Below the pieces are notes generated by a model, which saw only the letters and a program-made list of their open reading frames with translations, did no database searches and was not told the origin of the DNA. From contig JAVMKO010000005.1 in the NCBI GenBank assembly GCA_032164245.1, forward strand, positions 58,947,442 to 59,011,441: DNA of 64,000 nucleotides, read 5' to 3'. Origin of the DNA: Sternotherus odoratus. Lineage: Eukaryota; Chordata; Testudines; Kinosternidae. The translations under genes and the position numbers were made by a program. Below, piece by piece: positions 12,311-25,054 of this stretch; the stretch's first letter is position 1, and the number at the start of each line of letters is the position of its first letter.

Positions 12311-13412
12311 GTGCACACTCTGTTTTTGAGCAGAAATTGAATCTTGGCATTTCAATGCCTTCCTAATGAAAGTTTTGTCAAAACGGAGCCTGTCCTGGTA
12401 AAAGTTTTGGTTTGGATGAACTGGCATTTTCCGATTAAATTTTTTTAGGGGAGGGGGTTAAAAAAAATCACAGCCAGCACCCCTTGTCATGCTTCCGGAA
12501 TCCCACTGACATTAGAAGATCAGTCTCCAGACACAAATATATGTGCTTCCTCTTGGTATGACCACATGTCCTCTCCAGCTTCTGTTTCTGGGACTGGATT
12601 CCACTTTTCAATCTGCGTGAGGTTTTTACAGGTGTAGTATTTGTTATAGATAATGTTAATCCTTGAGGAGTTTGAAATGGTTTATTTTCATGGCTTTATT
12701 CAGGGTTGAACTCTATCTTTGTCTACATCAGGCACTTGCTCCTCGGCAGTTTCCTTTTTAATTGTTGATCATCTCTTCCAGGACCTCCTGGGCACATCTC
12801 TTGAGGTCGTCTTTGCTTATCCCATCTATAAAAATAAATTCTTCATGGAGCAGATAGCTGTTTAAAACAGAACAATGAATGATGTTTTTGCCTCTTGGGC
12901 TGTGGTGAGAATGATGTTTGATAAGATGCATGTATATTTGGGAACAATAATTCATGTGATTTCATGAAACGGAGAGTTATGGACTAGTGAGATCAGCCAA
13001 GTCTCCGTCTGCATTAACAAGAACTCTGAGACCTAAAGGTCTTCAACAACTGCATGAAACAAAAATTAAGTCTGAACTTCAGAAAGCCAGAGAACCATGT
13101 ATTTCACATTATGTAGAAAAGACTGAGGTTGTGGTATTCAAAGGAGCGATTTAGATACATTCATTTTTAATAATGAAAGACTGCTTTGAAAATCTCAATC
13201 TAAATCACTGGTAAGTATTGATAAGAGGAGCACTAAATTTACATATCAAAATAGAAACCCAGACCTCAGACTTGGTTTGCCATTGTTGGTTCATGAACTT
13301 TTTGGCAAATGTGGGCAAAATTTTGAGAGAATGTGAGTTGGTTTATGGTTACATGAAAAAACAAATAGAATGCAATGCTTCTGCATTCTTTGGATGTTGT
13401 GTGAATTCGTCC

Positions 13413-13560
13413 AAGCCCCTCAATCACTCGGTTTCTCCATTGGTTTCTCCATTTCTAAAATGGGGATAATAGAGCCCCTACCACAGAGTATTGTGAGGCA
13501 TTTGAGAACAGGTGGAAAGAAGGCCCTATAGAATGGAAATGCAATTATTATAGAGTTCAT
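13413..13560 (+). repeat. SINE 3' portion (MIR-like core)
   Basis: It contains a GTTTCTCCATTTCTAAAATGGGGATAATAG-like core (from about 13,430) and TATTGTGAGGCATTTGAGAA downstream. These match the core and tail of the SINE at 10,453, without the tRNA head. TTGGTTTCTCCA is locally duplicated (CGGTTTCTCCATTGGTTTCTCC). Confidence 0.6.
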
Positions 13561-16500
13561 GAATTTAAAGTGGTTCTGTAATGACTTTCCACCCAGTTTA
13601 CCATTATGTTTTTTCCAAAATGATCTGCTATGTGCAACTATTGGTATATGAATGACTCTTGCATTACTTAGTGCCAGCAGTGTTCCTGACTGACAAATCA
13701 TTGATAAAGGGAGATCACTGCTTTGAATCTTGTTCAGGTTAATCAATCAGAGGACAGAAAATTAAGGCAGTTATTAAAATTCAAACTGCATTTCCACTTC
13801 CTGCAAAGGTGTTTTTTATTATTATGGCTAACTGTGTCAGCAGTCAGACTAGACAGGGACTTGCTGCCAATTAATATAAAAATTCCTTTCTTTGATATAA
13901 GGGGATGGGGGAGGGGGAATCTTCTTTTTTTGATATTTCTTTTCCCAGACGTCTCCAGGCTGAAATTTGGATCTCTGGGACTGTGCAGCTGGAAGTTATT
14001 AAATTATTACATGGCAATCTGTTATTTAATGAAAGTTTAAAACAAATAACAAATCAATTGCATTTGGTGCAAATGATAACTATCCGGTGGGATAAGGTAT
14101 TTCAGCAACATGATGGTGAAGCAGCCCTCAAGCGTTAGTAGTGCACCCACTTCACCTGACCCTATGCTTTACTCCTGCATTATCGGGGGCAAGGACTGTT
14201 GCCCGAGAATTAGGTTTTTTAGCCGCTTGTGATGCTGCAGCATGACACACAATAACTGAACTGCTTTGTCACTTACACCAATGTCTTTCCAAGATGCACA
14301 GTTGCCATTCCATACAGACACTGGAGTGATGAGGGGGAAGCTTCCTTACCCAATGTGGGTACTTGAAGACAATAAACCTCTTTATTTAGAGTCCAAACAT
14401 GGGCTAGTCCTAATAGCTTAGATTCCTAAAACTGCATTACTGCATAACAAACTGACAGATGTTTTTTATGTTATTTGCTGTACCCTGGAGTTAGCGCTGA
14501 TGGCATGTTCAGGAGAACTTTTCCATTCCATTGAGTGTTTTACTGCAGTCCCTTTTATACAACAGCAGTTTAACAGGTGCATCAGACAAAAATGGAGGTG
14601 TAGCTTTTATTATTCACCATCTGGAGATCTAGTGCTGCACATCTTTCAGTCTCATTTGCTGATCGAGCTGGTAGAACACTTTGCCATTTTGTATTTACGC
14701 TTCGCAGAATTTAGAAATGGAAAAAGTCATATTAAATGATAACATCCATTTCCCTGAACCAACAATGGATACAGTACTTGCAGAAAGAATGGATCAAATA
14801 TTAAATTGATTCAATTCTTGTTCTTTGCCAAAATGCTGAAGTTCCATAGGATTCTGGATCATTAAAAGCCTTTAAAGATAATATGCCTACCATCCATAAT
14901 GCCCTGAACTGCCCTATCCCGTTTTGGAAATAAACAACTACTGTTACTATAAAGTCTACCAACCAGTAGCAAATACAACCGTATAGGTGTGGTTATAATA
15001 GTAACATAGTGAGCTTTGGGGTTTACCCAAACAGATCATCTCAGACAAACCAGTGCATTAGATTACTTTTTGGACACTCCAAAGTACAACATACCATGAA
15101 GCTCTAACACATCTCCAACCTTCATCCTGATGGTAAATATATATTAGAAGAACAGATTCTCACTGTATAACATTTGTATGATTAAAGTAAGATTATCCTC
15201 CTCCCTCATTTTTAACATGAGTAACAGTTTTGGCTGATAGTGCACGTATGCTGCTTCCTTGTGCGCAATATCAAAGCCCTCCTTGGAAGACTGCATCTTT
15301 TCCCCTGCTTACATTAAACCAAAATGTTAACAATGAATTCTAAAAAGGTCACTGTATGGGCTAGGCGTGTAAATCTGATGTAGATATCAAAACTGAATAC
15401 AGGCAAGTGCCCTTTTGTATAAGATCAGCATCAGTTTAATATCTGATGCATCAGTTTAGCATCAGTTTAATATCTGATGCATCCTTGATCCTGCATTTGG
15501 AGGGGGATATACTGAAAGAGCTAATACATCATTTCTACCTCTGACTTCTGTGGTACTATATTTTGTTAAAATCTAAGCCTTCCTGCACTCACCAATCCTT
15601 AAACAGTTGGGGGATAATAGAGGGTGCTAGCCCAATGACCCTTGGGAAAAAACTTGTTTCATCTGCCATTGTATTTTCCATACATATAAGCTTCACGCTT
15701 GGAACATTTTCCTGTTGTCAGTATATATCTTGGCCTCTGTAAACTGCTGTCTCCTTCTGTATTCTGTGGCTCAGTTAGGACTTCATTCAGATGGAGGATG
15801 AACTGAGGTGCTAGGTCATAGAGGAAATAGGAAGGATAGCATACTATATGGTAGTATACATTGTGGTAATATAAAGTAGTTTCAAATGTTATAGTTATGT
15901 ACATGGGAACCATAGGAATGGCATGATAATTTTTTTCTACTTCATGTTTATATCATGTAGAACCTTTGCCAGGCTTCTTAGTTTCTATACAACACACCTT
16001 TATCTATTATCCATCTATGTATTATTGATCAGCTAACTCAGATCCTTCTTTAATACACTAAAAAGGCTTGCACAGGATGCACATGCAGGATCTAATCTCT
16101 ATGCCTCTATTTTAGTGCATGTTTTGGGACATGCAAATCCAAGTTTACCTTTCATGCATCACTAAAATTGTGAGTATTTAACCTTGTACATGTATAAATG
16201 GGGATGTAAAAATTGATACAGATGTGTAAAACTTGTGTATTTTGCAAATATGAGCTTTACTGGGGACTGATTGTATTTGCACCTCTGCATTTACAGCAAA
16301 TTGAAAACTTTAAGAAATAATGTTTTAGGTGTTTTTCCACAGACTGTATTATGCACACCAAGAACTTTGAGAAACACAATGCTCTGATTACAAAATTTAA
16401 GGAACTATTTTGTAATGAGTATTAGTGGTGGTTCAATCCATACAAAATGTGGGAAAGGGTCATACAGAGAGCTTCAGCAGTCCAGATTTGCTACTGTATT

Positions 16501-19500
16501 TGGCTGAGTAACTGTATGATTTTGTTGGCCCAGATTCCCTATTTTAACCCCTTCCACCTTTTTTGTGGACTTCTCTGGCCCTTTATTGTGACATGACTAA
16601 AATTAGTTTATTACACTTTGGGAGGTAGGGTAATGTCTTCTGTATTGTGATCACGTTGTTTTAGCTGCATTTTAAGGTGCCTTTTGAATCTGGGGATATT
16701 CTAAAATAATACCTTCATCTTGAACTAAGAATTCCTTGCTGTTGCACTCCCAGATTTGACTGGAGTGGGAGTTGCTGCTTATCACTTTGACTTTGTCATG
16801 CTTTCTGGTGATTACATAGAGATGAAAGTGAGGAGTGAGATGTGGCTAACAAATTTCATTTCACTTGTGATCCCAGGCAGAATTTCAGCCAGGCCTTTGC
16901 TCTGGTTTAAGGTTAATGCCTAGTCCCATTTCATTACTTACGTAACTGTAATTGACTTTGATACATTCATCATTGTGGAATCCAGTATGGTCCCCCTGTC
17001 CCTCCAGCCCCCCATACACGAGGAACAATGAGACCATACATAGGACAATGAGGTGGTAAACCTGGGGAAACAGGCAATGGATGAAAGAGGGAGATTTTTA
17101 GAAAGTAGTATGTTGTGGATATGTTGAAAACTGTAGGGAAATGGTAAGCTAAATTTACCATATGTGCAGGTTGTAAATCAGAACTTTTGATCTTACTGTG
17201 TAAAGGGATGGTGTCTACATTATACTAGCACCACATCAGTGCTTTTAACTTGTCCCTCCGGCAGAGCACTAGTAGTGGGAAATCACATGATCAGGAGAGC
17301 GCCATGATCTTACTAGTTCTAGTATATCATGGAGAACCATGCATGCCCAGAACATACCAGTGAGACTAGTGCTGACTGAAGGCTCATAGGAACGTTTTCT
17401 GATTGTAGTCACATCCAGTTTTCTTGACTTTGTAGATTACACTGTTTACAGACAGGACTAATCCTCTGAGGGCGTTGTTATATGGTATGGAATGCTGACA
17501 TTACCAATGTTCCCTTAACAGAAGGCAATATGTGGACATGCAATGGGCTTGGAGCATGTAAGCTTTGTACAAATATGATGCTCTTTCTGCAGGTTAATCA
17601 GGTCTTTAATAAAAGACCATGGAAATGTCAGTTAGTCTGAGCAAATAAACCAGATCTGTAACTAAACGTTGAAGCAAAGGAATATTATCCCACCTTTTAA
17701 TTCATGTCCCTCTCACACAGAGAAAATGGACTGGGATTATAATTAGGAAAATATGATCTATGGATGTGTTTCCTACAGCCGTGATCGCACTCTGAGGCCC
17801 ACAACTAAGGCCCACAAAATTAGGCTTCTCTTATAATCTGTGTTCCTGGGTAGCTGGGCTAGATAAGTGCAAGAACTAGATAATTAACCTCACCATGAAG
17901 GCAAAAGAAAATAATTGTTTGTCTAAATCAGAAATATTGCAAATGTTGAAAAAGGTGGGGGGGTTTAAAGCATAACGTGGACAAGATAAATAATGGAATC
18001 TCTGTTATTGGACAGTGATAGTAGAATATTCTTAAACTAAACTTTTTCTCTATGTATTCAGGAAATATAACCATATATGACAATACTCTGTTTGCTAGTG
18101 AGCCTTGGATATCAACAATGAAAGGCATCTAGTAATTAATACCTGCCATTAAAATTCTCATTATGATCACCTTAATCCCAAATGACCCTTTCTCCCCATG
18201 GATACATATTGTTCATATGATAATACTGCAATAGATACTCCTATCTGAAAAAATATCTGCTATTTAGTTCTTGTATATCACTTAATTTTTTTTTTTTGCT
18301 CTTAAAATACTTTAGCCACAAATTTGCTTTTATGCATCTGCAAAATAAATAAGGATGGCTGGATCATGACCAGTCCACAAAGATTGTGTGACCAGAAAGT
18401 GTCCATGTGGACTTCTTCATATTTCACTAGGTGGAACGGCATCTGTTTGGGTTTTTTTTCTGAGAGGGGGGGTTGCTTGTTTGTTTTTGAAGGTCTCTAA
18501 ACTATAGTTAACATTTTCAGCTAAGGGCAGGAAAAAACAGAGAAGTTTGTGTTTGGCTACTTCTGCAGACCACAGAGTTTGAATATGCATCAAAACACAT
18601 CGATCCAGCCTTTACATCCTGCCTGTCCTCTGAGGTTGGCATCTACTTTCATTGTCTAAATGGAGTGAAGGTGAATTAAATCAACATAAGACCTTGAAAA
18701 GTAAGTTACAGTTTCCCACTCTTTTCAGTAAGCAATGTTGTAAATGCATAATATCACAGGCGTGAATAGTGCCATCTTGTGGACTCAGGAAGTGCAGAGG
18801 CAAGAGGAAGTAGACTAGATAGATGTGAAGATATGCAGGGCCAGTTCCACAGCTGGTGTGAATCAGTATATCCGATGAAGTGCATAGCACTATTCTGATA
18901 TACCATAGCTGATGATCTAACCCACAGAGATTCTCTAGGATGTGGAATCCAAGTGTATCCCATTAAATTGTAGATGTGCTAATCAGATAAAAGTGTTTCA
19001 CTGGAACCTGAAATTCTCTGCTTCTTTGAGAATACGACATCAGGTAAGGAACAATTTTTTGAACAGATTTTTATCCTGATGTGATCTCCCCTACACCATG
19101 TGGGCTGTGTCCAACCCCTTCCCCTTTTTAACTCCCACTATTTCTGCTCTGCTGATGGTGGCGTGGTGTGCTAGTGTAGTCAGGGATTCTGTGGTTGCTG
19201 GGCATTCTTATTACTGTCACCTGACCCTGCTCAGAGCAGGTCTAAATAACCCTGATAAAATGCCACCAGCCACTTGAGCTTTGTCTTCACTACCAAACTC
19301 GCTATCGCTACTTGTAATAGAGTTGCATCGGGGTGGTGCAGCAAAGAGAGATTTCAACACAAACTGAAGTGCAAACAAGGCTGCAGCAAAGAGAGTAACA
19401 CTCTGATCTTACAAGTTAACACAGCTCCACTGGGACTCCACAGGGCTCCACTGTCTACACAGAGCAGTTTGCAGAATTAGGATAGAGGTGAATGGTATGG

Positions 19501-19677
19501 AACTGGTGAGCAAGTAAATTACAGTGGCATTAGAGCCCTATGTACAGGTTACTAAAGCAGCAAATGAACAATGCCTTGGCCAACTGCCTTATCCTCCAGT
19601 ATGGTATTTTTACTGAACAGAAAAAAGGTAGTAAGTTTTTAGAAGATTCACTGCTAATGCTATTGTTTTTTTAATGG
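13561..19677. other. Long AT-rich non-coding stretch
   Basis: No gene, RNA or autonomous element is recognisable here. It holds a short two-copy tandem repeat at 15,428. A G-rich tract near 13,906 and homopolymer T runs near 18,284 are simple sequence. It could be intergenic or intronic. Confidence 0.4.
15428..15483. repeat. Two-copy tandem repeat, period 31 bp
   Basis: GCATCAGTTTAATATCTGAT begins at 15,428 and again at 15,459. Each unit also contains an internal inverted pair (GCATCAG / CTGATGC), so each copy can form a small hairpin. It looks like a local slippage or replication-template duplication. Confidence 0.8.
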
Positions 19678-20638
19678 TGTACGTGGGTCAGTAGGTCCCC
19701 CAAGCCACAGGGGCTGGAGGGGAGCTACTGCCTTGCTGCAAGGTCTTGGCCACACCTCCCTGGCACAGGGGAATTAAGAGTGGGAGGCGGGCCAGCAAGC
19801 GTCCCTGGTGGGCCCCCCAGGCAGAGAAGCGCCGGCAAGCGTCCACGGCGGGCCCCTCAGGCAGGGAAGCGGCCGGCAAGAGTCCACGGCGGGCCCCTCA
19901 GGCAGGGAAGCGGCCGGCAAGAGTCCACGGCGTGCCCCTCAGGCAGGGGAGCGCCCGGCAAGAGTCCACGGCCGGCCCCTCAGGCAGGGGAGTGCCCGGC
20001 AAGAGTCCACGGCCGGCCCCTCAGGCAGGGGAGCGCCCGGCAAGAGTCCACGGCCGGCCCCTCAGGCAGGGGAGCGCCCGGCAAGAGTCCACGGCCGGCC
20101 CCTCAGGCGGGGGAGCGCCCGGCAAGAGTCCGTGGGCGTACCTCGCAGGCGAGGGGGCACCAGCAGGACTCAGGGTCGTCTGCCGCAGGGAGCTCCGGAT
20201 CCCCTTCAGTGTCCGCTTCCGTCACCCACGGGATGCTGCTGGGCTCTGGCGGTCCCCCAGGGTACTCTGCTCCTGGCAGCTCCGGGCTTCCCTCAGCTGG
20301 CAGGCATGAGTCCCCGCTGAGCTCCGGCAGTCCCTCGGGGTACTCTGCAGCAGGCAGGTCAGGAAACCACAGTCCTTCCTGTAGAGGAGGGTTTCCTGGG
20401 TCCAGGGCCTTCCCTGGCTCGGCAGCAAGGGGTGGAGGGAGCAGCCCGTGGCCTGTGTCTGTCTCCCTCCCTTGTGCTGCCCTGACTGAGCTGCGAGCCC
20501 CGCCCTTTGTATTTCCTGTCCCACCCTTCCCCTTCCTGGGGGGTGGAGCCACCTTGCTCTGGCCCCGCCTACTCAGGCAGAGGGAGTGATTCTTTCCCTT
20601 CTGGCTCAGAGGCAGGCAGGCCACCCAGGCCCCCTACA
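19678..20638 (-). mobile_element. GC-rich solo LTR, 961 bp, perfect 5-bp duplication
   Basis: The unit is bounded by AATGG on both sides (19,673-19,677 and 20,639-20,643). On the plus strand it starts TGTACGTGGG and ends GGCCCCCTACA, that is TG...CA with short inverted ends. The related TGTAGAGGGG start at 63,912 suggests that the right end is the biological 5' end, so the element reads on the minus strand. It is strikingly GC-rich against AT-rich flanks and includes the 41-bp array at about 19,777-20,145. Overlapping reading frames up to 269 residues are by-products of the array and GC content. No second LTR or internal region adjoins it. Confidence 0.75.
19777..20145. repeat. 41-bp minisatellite inside an LTR, about 8-9 units
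   Basis: The motif CCCCTCAGGCAGGGGAGCGC, followed by CCGGCAAGAGTCCACGGCCG, recurs every 41 bp. The CTCAGG/CCCAGG marks fall near 19,812, 19,853, 19,894, 19,935, 19,976, 20,017, 20,058 and 20,099. Early units carry AAGCG where later ones carry GAGCG, so copies have diverged directionally. As 41 is not a multiple of 3, each frame cycles through all three readings; none has a stop, so all three plus frames stay open. Confidence 0.9.
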
Positions 20639-20643
20639 AATGG

Positions 20644-23493
20644 ATTATATTGTTAAAATAATGTGAAATTGACAAAGGATTTTTTCTAACTGCACTATAT
20701 ATATGTTGCAAACAGTACTATTGGGATATACTGTCTAGATCACTGATTCAGATTAAGATCAGTTTGATAGTGAATCAAAACACTTATTTGATGGCTTCAT
20801 AGCCTTTGTGGAATGGGCTGGACTCTAAGACCAGTTGCCAGTTTGGTTATTCACATAACAAAATCACAGTTGTCACTGCTTGACATCGTTGTTGGCTTTC
20901 TCAGCAGAAGAGAAGTAGTATGAAATGGGCAGAGAGATTGAAGTATCCTCTTCCTCCTGCCTTGACAGGATGTAGGTAGGTACTGTATATTGGCAGGAAA
21001 GCTAGCAGTACTGCTGATCATGCAGCATCTATATGGATTAATAAGAGAGTTCACTCTCCATGCATGTCAACATTCAGTATCTTTTCAAAAGCAATAAATT
21101 CACTTGAAACCAATGGTGAATCACAATCCATTGTGTCCTCTGCTCCCTTGATTCACCTGAGGCACTATCACTAAGTGAGGTTGCTTATGAGGAAGTCTGC
21201 TTGACTGCTATTACATGAGTAAAGAAACATTATTATTTTAATTACTTAAAACAAAGGATCATGGGATGGTGATGTTGTCATTTTAAGACCCAGGACGTCT
21301 AAGGGCACTGCCAGGAAGAGGAAAGTTGGAATGATGATTTATGTGTCTTGGCCTAAAATCAGATAAAACCACTTCAAACATATTAATTGTTTGAGGTCAT
21401 TTTCTATTACACAGGATCCATTCACAGGAATTTCTTACAGGTTAATAGTGATAATCCAGGAGTGCTCAGAATACACTGGATCTACAGGGGTGAGAGGAGG
21501 GAAATAAGGGTAAAAATATAGATTTGCATTTGTGACCAACATAGATGGTTCATAAATGTCTCAGATCCAAAACTGCTGAATTGGAGAAAAGCCATTATTA
21601 ACTGAATAAAAAGCAGTTCCAAAATAATTGTTCATCAGTTTATCCCCTGACATTTATCTGATGCTGTGGTGTACAAAGACCATTTTGTCAGGACATGAGA
21701 GAGAGAACTTTGTGGTAGTGTTGTCTGCTATCAATCAATGGTTTTAATTACATACATGATTGACTAATAAAAATCCCCAGTGGCTAATTGATTTTTTTTG
21801 ATGTGGCTAACGCCTGCTTTATTATGAGGCAATTTTTCATTTAAAATGAATATTTTATTACTGAAATACAGGTTTATACGTTGAGAGAAAGAGTTGCGAC
21901 AGTAAGGTTGGAGGGGAGTACAGAACTCAACAAAACTGCTGTCAAGAAGAAAGATATTAAAGGGTGTGAGTCTAGCACATTTAAGAGACCCGCTCACCAG
22001 CATACATTTGATGATATGTTAGAGGCTCAATGAAATAATGTGCAAGCACAAAGCAATTGATTTTGAAATAGTATTGTCATCTGCCACTAATGGCTACTTT
22101 TCTTCATGTATGGGGGTCTGATGCATACTTCTCCCATGTTTTTTGAGTGGAATAAACAAGCTGTTTGTGTCCTCAGTAGCTTCTACATCCAAAACTAGCA
22201 CTTAAGCTTTTGTGTGTTATAAATGTGGCTATATGCATTCAATAATAAATGATTAGCTGCACTTCTTCCAGATATGCGCAACAGAAGTAGGCACATGATA
22301 GGTGGTAAGAAAAGTGAGCTTTAACGAGATTATTGAATTGGAAAGAATCATTTACATGATAGTTTATTTGATTATATGGCACTCTGATTAGTAGACATGA
22401 CTATACCTGTATATCCAATCTCTCCTCTTTTGAATAACCATATTTCAATGTGTACTTGTTTTTATGTGAATTTACTAACTGTGGACCTGAGTCAATTTTT
22501 TGAAAAGGAAGTAAATCAGTGATGGCACTGAGTACACCCATATGATCTTGATTCTCAACACAGCCATGCTATTTTATTGGAATCTTGTCTACCAGCATGC
22601 ATCTCTGAGGAAGTAATTCCAGAACTTGGGCAAAATGTGACTCTCTTGAAACAAAAAAATAGATTTTTTTTCCACTTCAAAAGAACTTTCATTTCAAAAT
22701 TTCTTTGTCTTATTTCAAAAATATTCAAAATGAAATGAAACTTTTTCCATCCTGTCATTCAAAATGTTTTGTTCTACCTAAAATGATTTTTAATACTTTT
22801 CAGTCTACTCAAATAGAAAAAATGATTTGTTTCAGTTAAATCTGAATGTTTGTTTTTAACTGAAATTGCCAACAAGCACAAAAATCTATTATTTCTCCAG
22901 CTGTAATATACATCCACCCCTGGCCAGGAAGGAAAGAGTTAACAGACTTCCGAAGGGCAATGGAAGAGTAACAACTTCTGACCCACAGAGACTACCCACC
23001 TTGCCAATGCTGAAATGAGGGATCCAGCTATGCCGGTTAGGAAATAGAAATACATTAAATTAAATATCTTTCAATTCATACTTTTGTCTATTGAAGTCCA
23101 AAGCCTTGCAGAAGGAATAGTCTGAGCTGCTGTATTCATAAGACTTGAGGGACTCTTGGACTGCTAGTTTCTGAACTCTAGGATTGGCAAGGGAGCTTAC
23201 CAGGAATTAAATTAGAAAAGAGTCTAAGTAAACCTAAGTTATCCTGGGACAAAATTGGTTCCTCTGTTTTCCCTCTCAAGCAAGGGAAGGGGTTTTTATT
23301 TGTTTTTCTTAATATCAATGGACTATACTCCTTTTGCACTGAGGATGGCCTTTGTTTTATTGTGTTCCTGTGCCAATCAGTAAGTACACTGCCTGTTTGA
23401 AATGACCCAGGTTGTTTACTTCAGTGACAGGCTTATTCCTGATCTATCAGCCTTCACTGAATATCCAGCTCTAGGCTTCCTAACCTCTAGGCA
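20644..23493. other. AT-rich non-coding DNA
   Basis: No exon or named repeat is recognised. Several inverted AT-rich stretches occur near 22,620-22,860 (repeated TTTCAAAA and TTTCATTT words) and look like an old decayed repeat that I cannot assign. Confidence 0.4.
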
Positions 23494-23770
23494 GGCAGCA
23501 TGGTCTAGCAGATACTGGACTAGGATTCAGAAGACCTGGATACTATTCCTAGTTCTGTAACTGGCTTGCTGTGTCACCCTGGGCAAGTCATTTTCCTTCT
23601 CTGTACCTTGTGGAACTCTGTCTGTCTATTTGGATTTTCAGGACAGGACGTCTATGAGCTTTTCATGACAGGATTTGTACAGTGTGTTAGAACAGTTCCT
23701 AGTGCAAGGAGCCACCAGTCTCATTTGGGGCCTTTAGTTGCTAATGTATTCAAAATTAGTAATAATAGAT
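23494..23770 (+). repeat. tRNA-derived SINE, near complete
   Basis: The tRNA-like head (GGCAGCATGGTCTAGCAGAT) is followed by a MIR-like core (TGTGTCACCCTGGGCAAGTC, then TTCTCTGTACC). A tail includes TTGGGGCCTTTAGTTGCTAA and ends in an AATAATAG-type A-rich run. All three SINE parts are present in order. The 112-residue reading frame over it is accidental. Confidence 0.75.
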
Positions 23771-25054
23771 GTCCTGATTCTCACCAACAGTGGAATAATA
23801 TACAGAAGGGTAAGACCGCCTACACACAGGAGACCAATCTGCGGAAGGCTGGTGAGAAGTCCTCTTTAAAATTCTTCTTACTTACTCTAACTTTGTTCAA
23901 TTGAAATGGGATCTGGAATCAAGTCAATAGTATACATGAATCACCCAAGTGTAGCAAAGGAGATTGGATGGCCGTTAACTGAACAGGAAAATTACCTGGA
24001 GAAATGCAAGCAGGGACAGGCAATCAGATGAGAACATTTTAGAAAGTTCAGGGAGATAGATGGAAATTCAAAAGGGAATAAAGTCAAGACAGTAAATTTC
24101 AGTGCGCATTTTGATCATAAAGTAGCCATTTATAATTTGTCTTTGTGCAGGACTTTGCACCAGGACTTGGCTTCCTAGGCATTCAGTTCTTCTTATCAAG
24201 CAATGCCACATTTCTAATAATAATTAGAAGCACCTTTACCTTTACCTTCTGTTTTCCAGCTATTTTCTGAGGAGTGAATTAGCCCCAGGAACTAATGAGA
24301 ATAGAAGACTCATTCAGGGAGAGCAGAATACTGAACTCTCAAACCAACAGGCAGAGCAGAAAGCAGAATTTTGTTCAAAATTAAGTTGATGTTTTAAAAT
24401 AGTGAACTGCTACCCAGCAGGTGCTTTACTTCATATTCTGGAGTCAACATCACGAATGACAAATTCCACATCCCCCTGACCACTGTTTAGATGATGACAA
24501 ACTATGATAGCACCTATGTAAGGAAGAAGCTCTCTCGGGATATTTTTATTTGTTTATATAATGGCTAACCTCCCCCAAAAGCCTGTTAACTGATTGCACC
24601 TTAAATATATAATCAATTGGTTAAATCCTCAGCTGGAGTAAATCAGCATTACTCCACAGTATAAGTACACTGATTTACACCAGCTGAGGAGCTGGCCCAT
24701 TTGTTCACTAAGTACAATTTTTGCACTAAGCTTGCTTTGTTATTAGGCTTGCTTAAAATGCTGGCAGGAATTTGGAAATGAGTGAGGACCATTCTATTTA
24801 CACCACTATTATGTGTGTGTTTGTTTTAGAGAGAATGGTGACTTTCTGGTGATATGAGAAAAGTTTGCATCTTCGTATTGAATTAGAAACAGTTCCATGT
24901 CCCAGAAAAAAGGCTTTGTCTTGCTACTGCATGTACATTTTTCCTAACTTTGCTCTGCTCTTGGAATCTAGGTTACTTTTGGTTTAAGATCATCCAGTGG
25001 GAAAAGTAACTAGGAAATCTTTCCTGTTTTAGACCATATTAAAATGTATTACTG
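23771..25054. other. Non-coding DNA between SINE and CR1
   Basis: No gene is visible. The only structured item is the palindrome at 24,626-24,690. Confidence 0.4.
24626..24690. repeat. Palindromic TCCTCAGCTGG repeat
   Basis: The left arm TCCTCAGCTGGAGTAAATCA (24,626 onward) and the right arm CTGATTTACACCAGCTGAGG (24,670 onward) are inverted with a single mismatch over 21 bp. A 23-bp loop separates them. This matches a dispersed fold-back family I associate with sauropsid genomes. The arms are unusually well kept compared with the other fold-back relics in the window. Confidence 0.7.

Noticed and set aside
19746..20624. Reading frames of 170-269 residues on plus and 173 on minus
   Set aside because: They are produced by the 41-bp minisatellite and GC-rich LTR; all three plus frames are open together, which real genes do not show.
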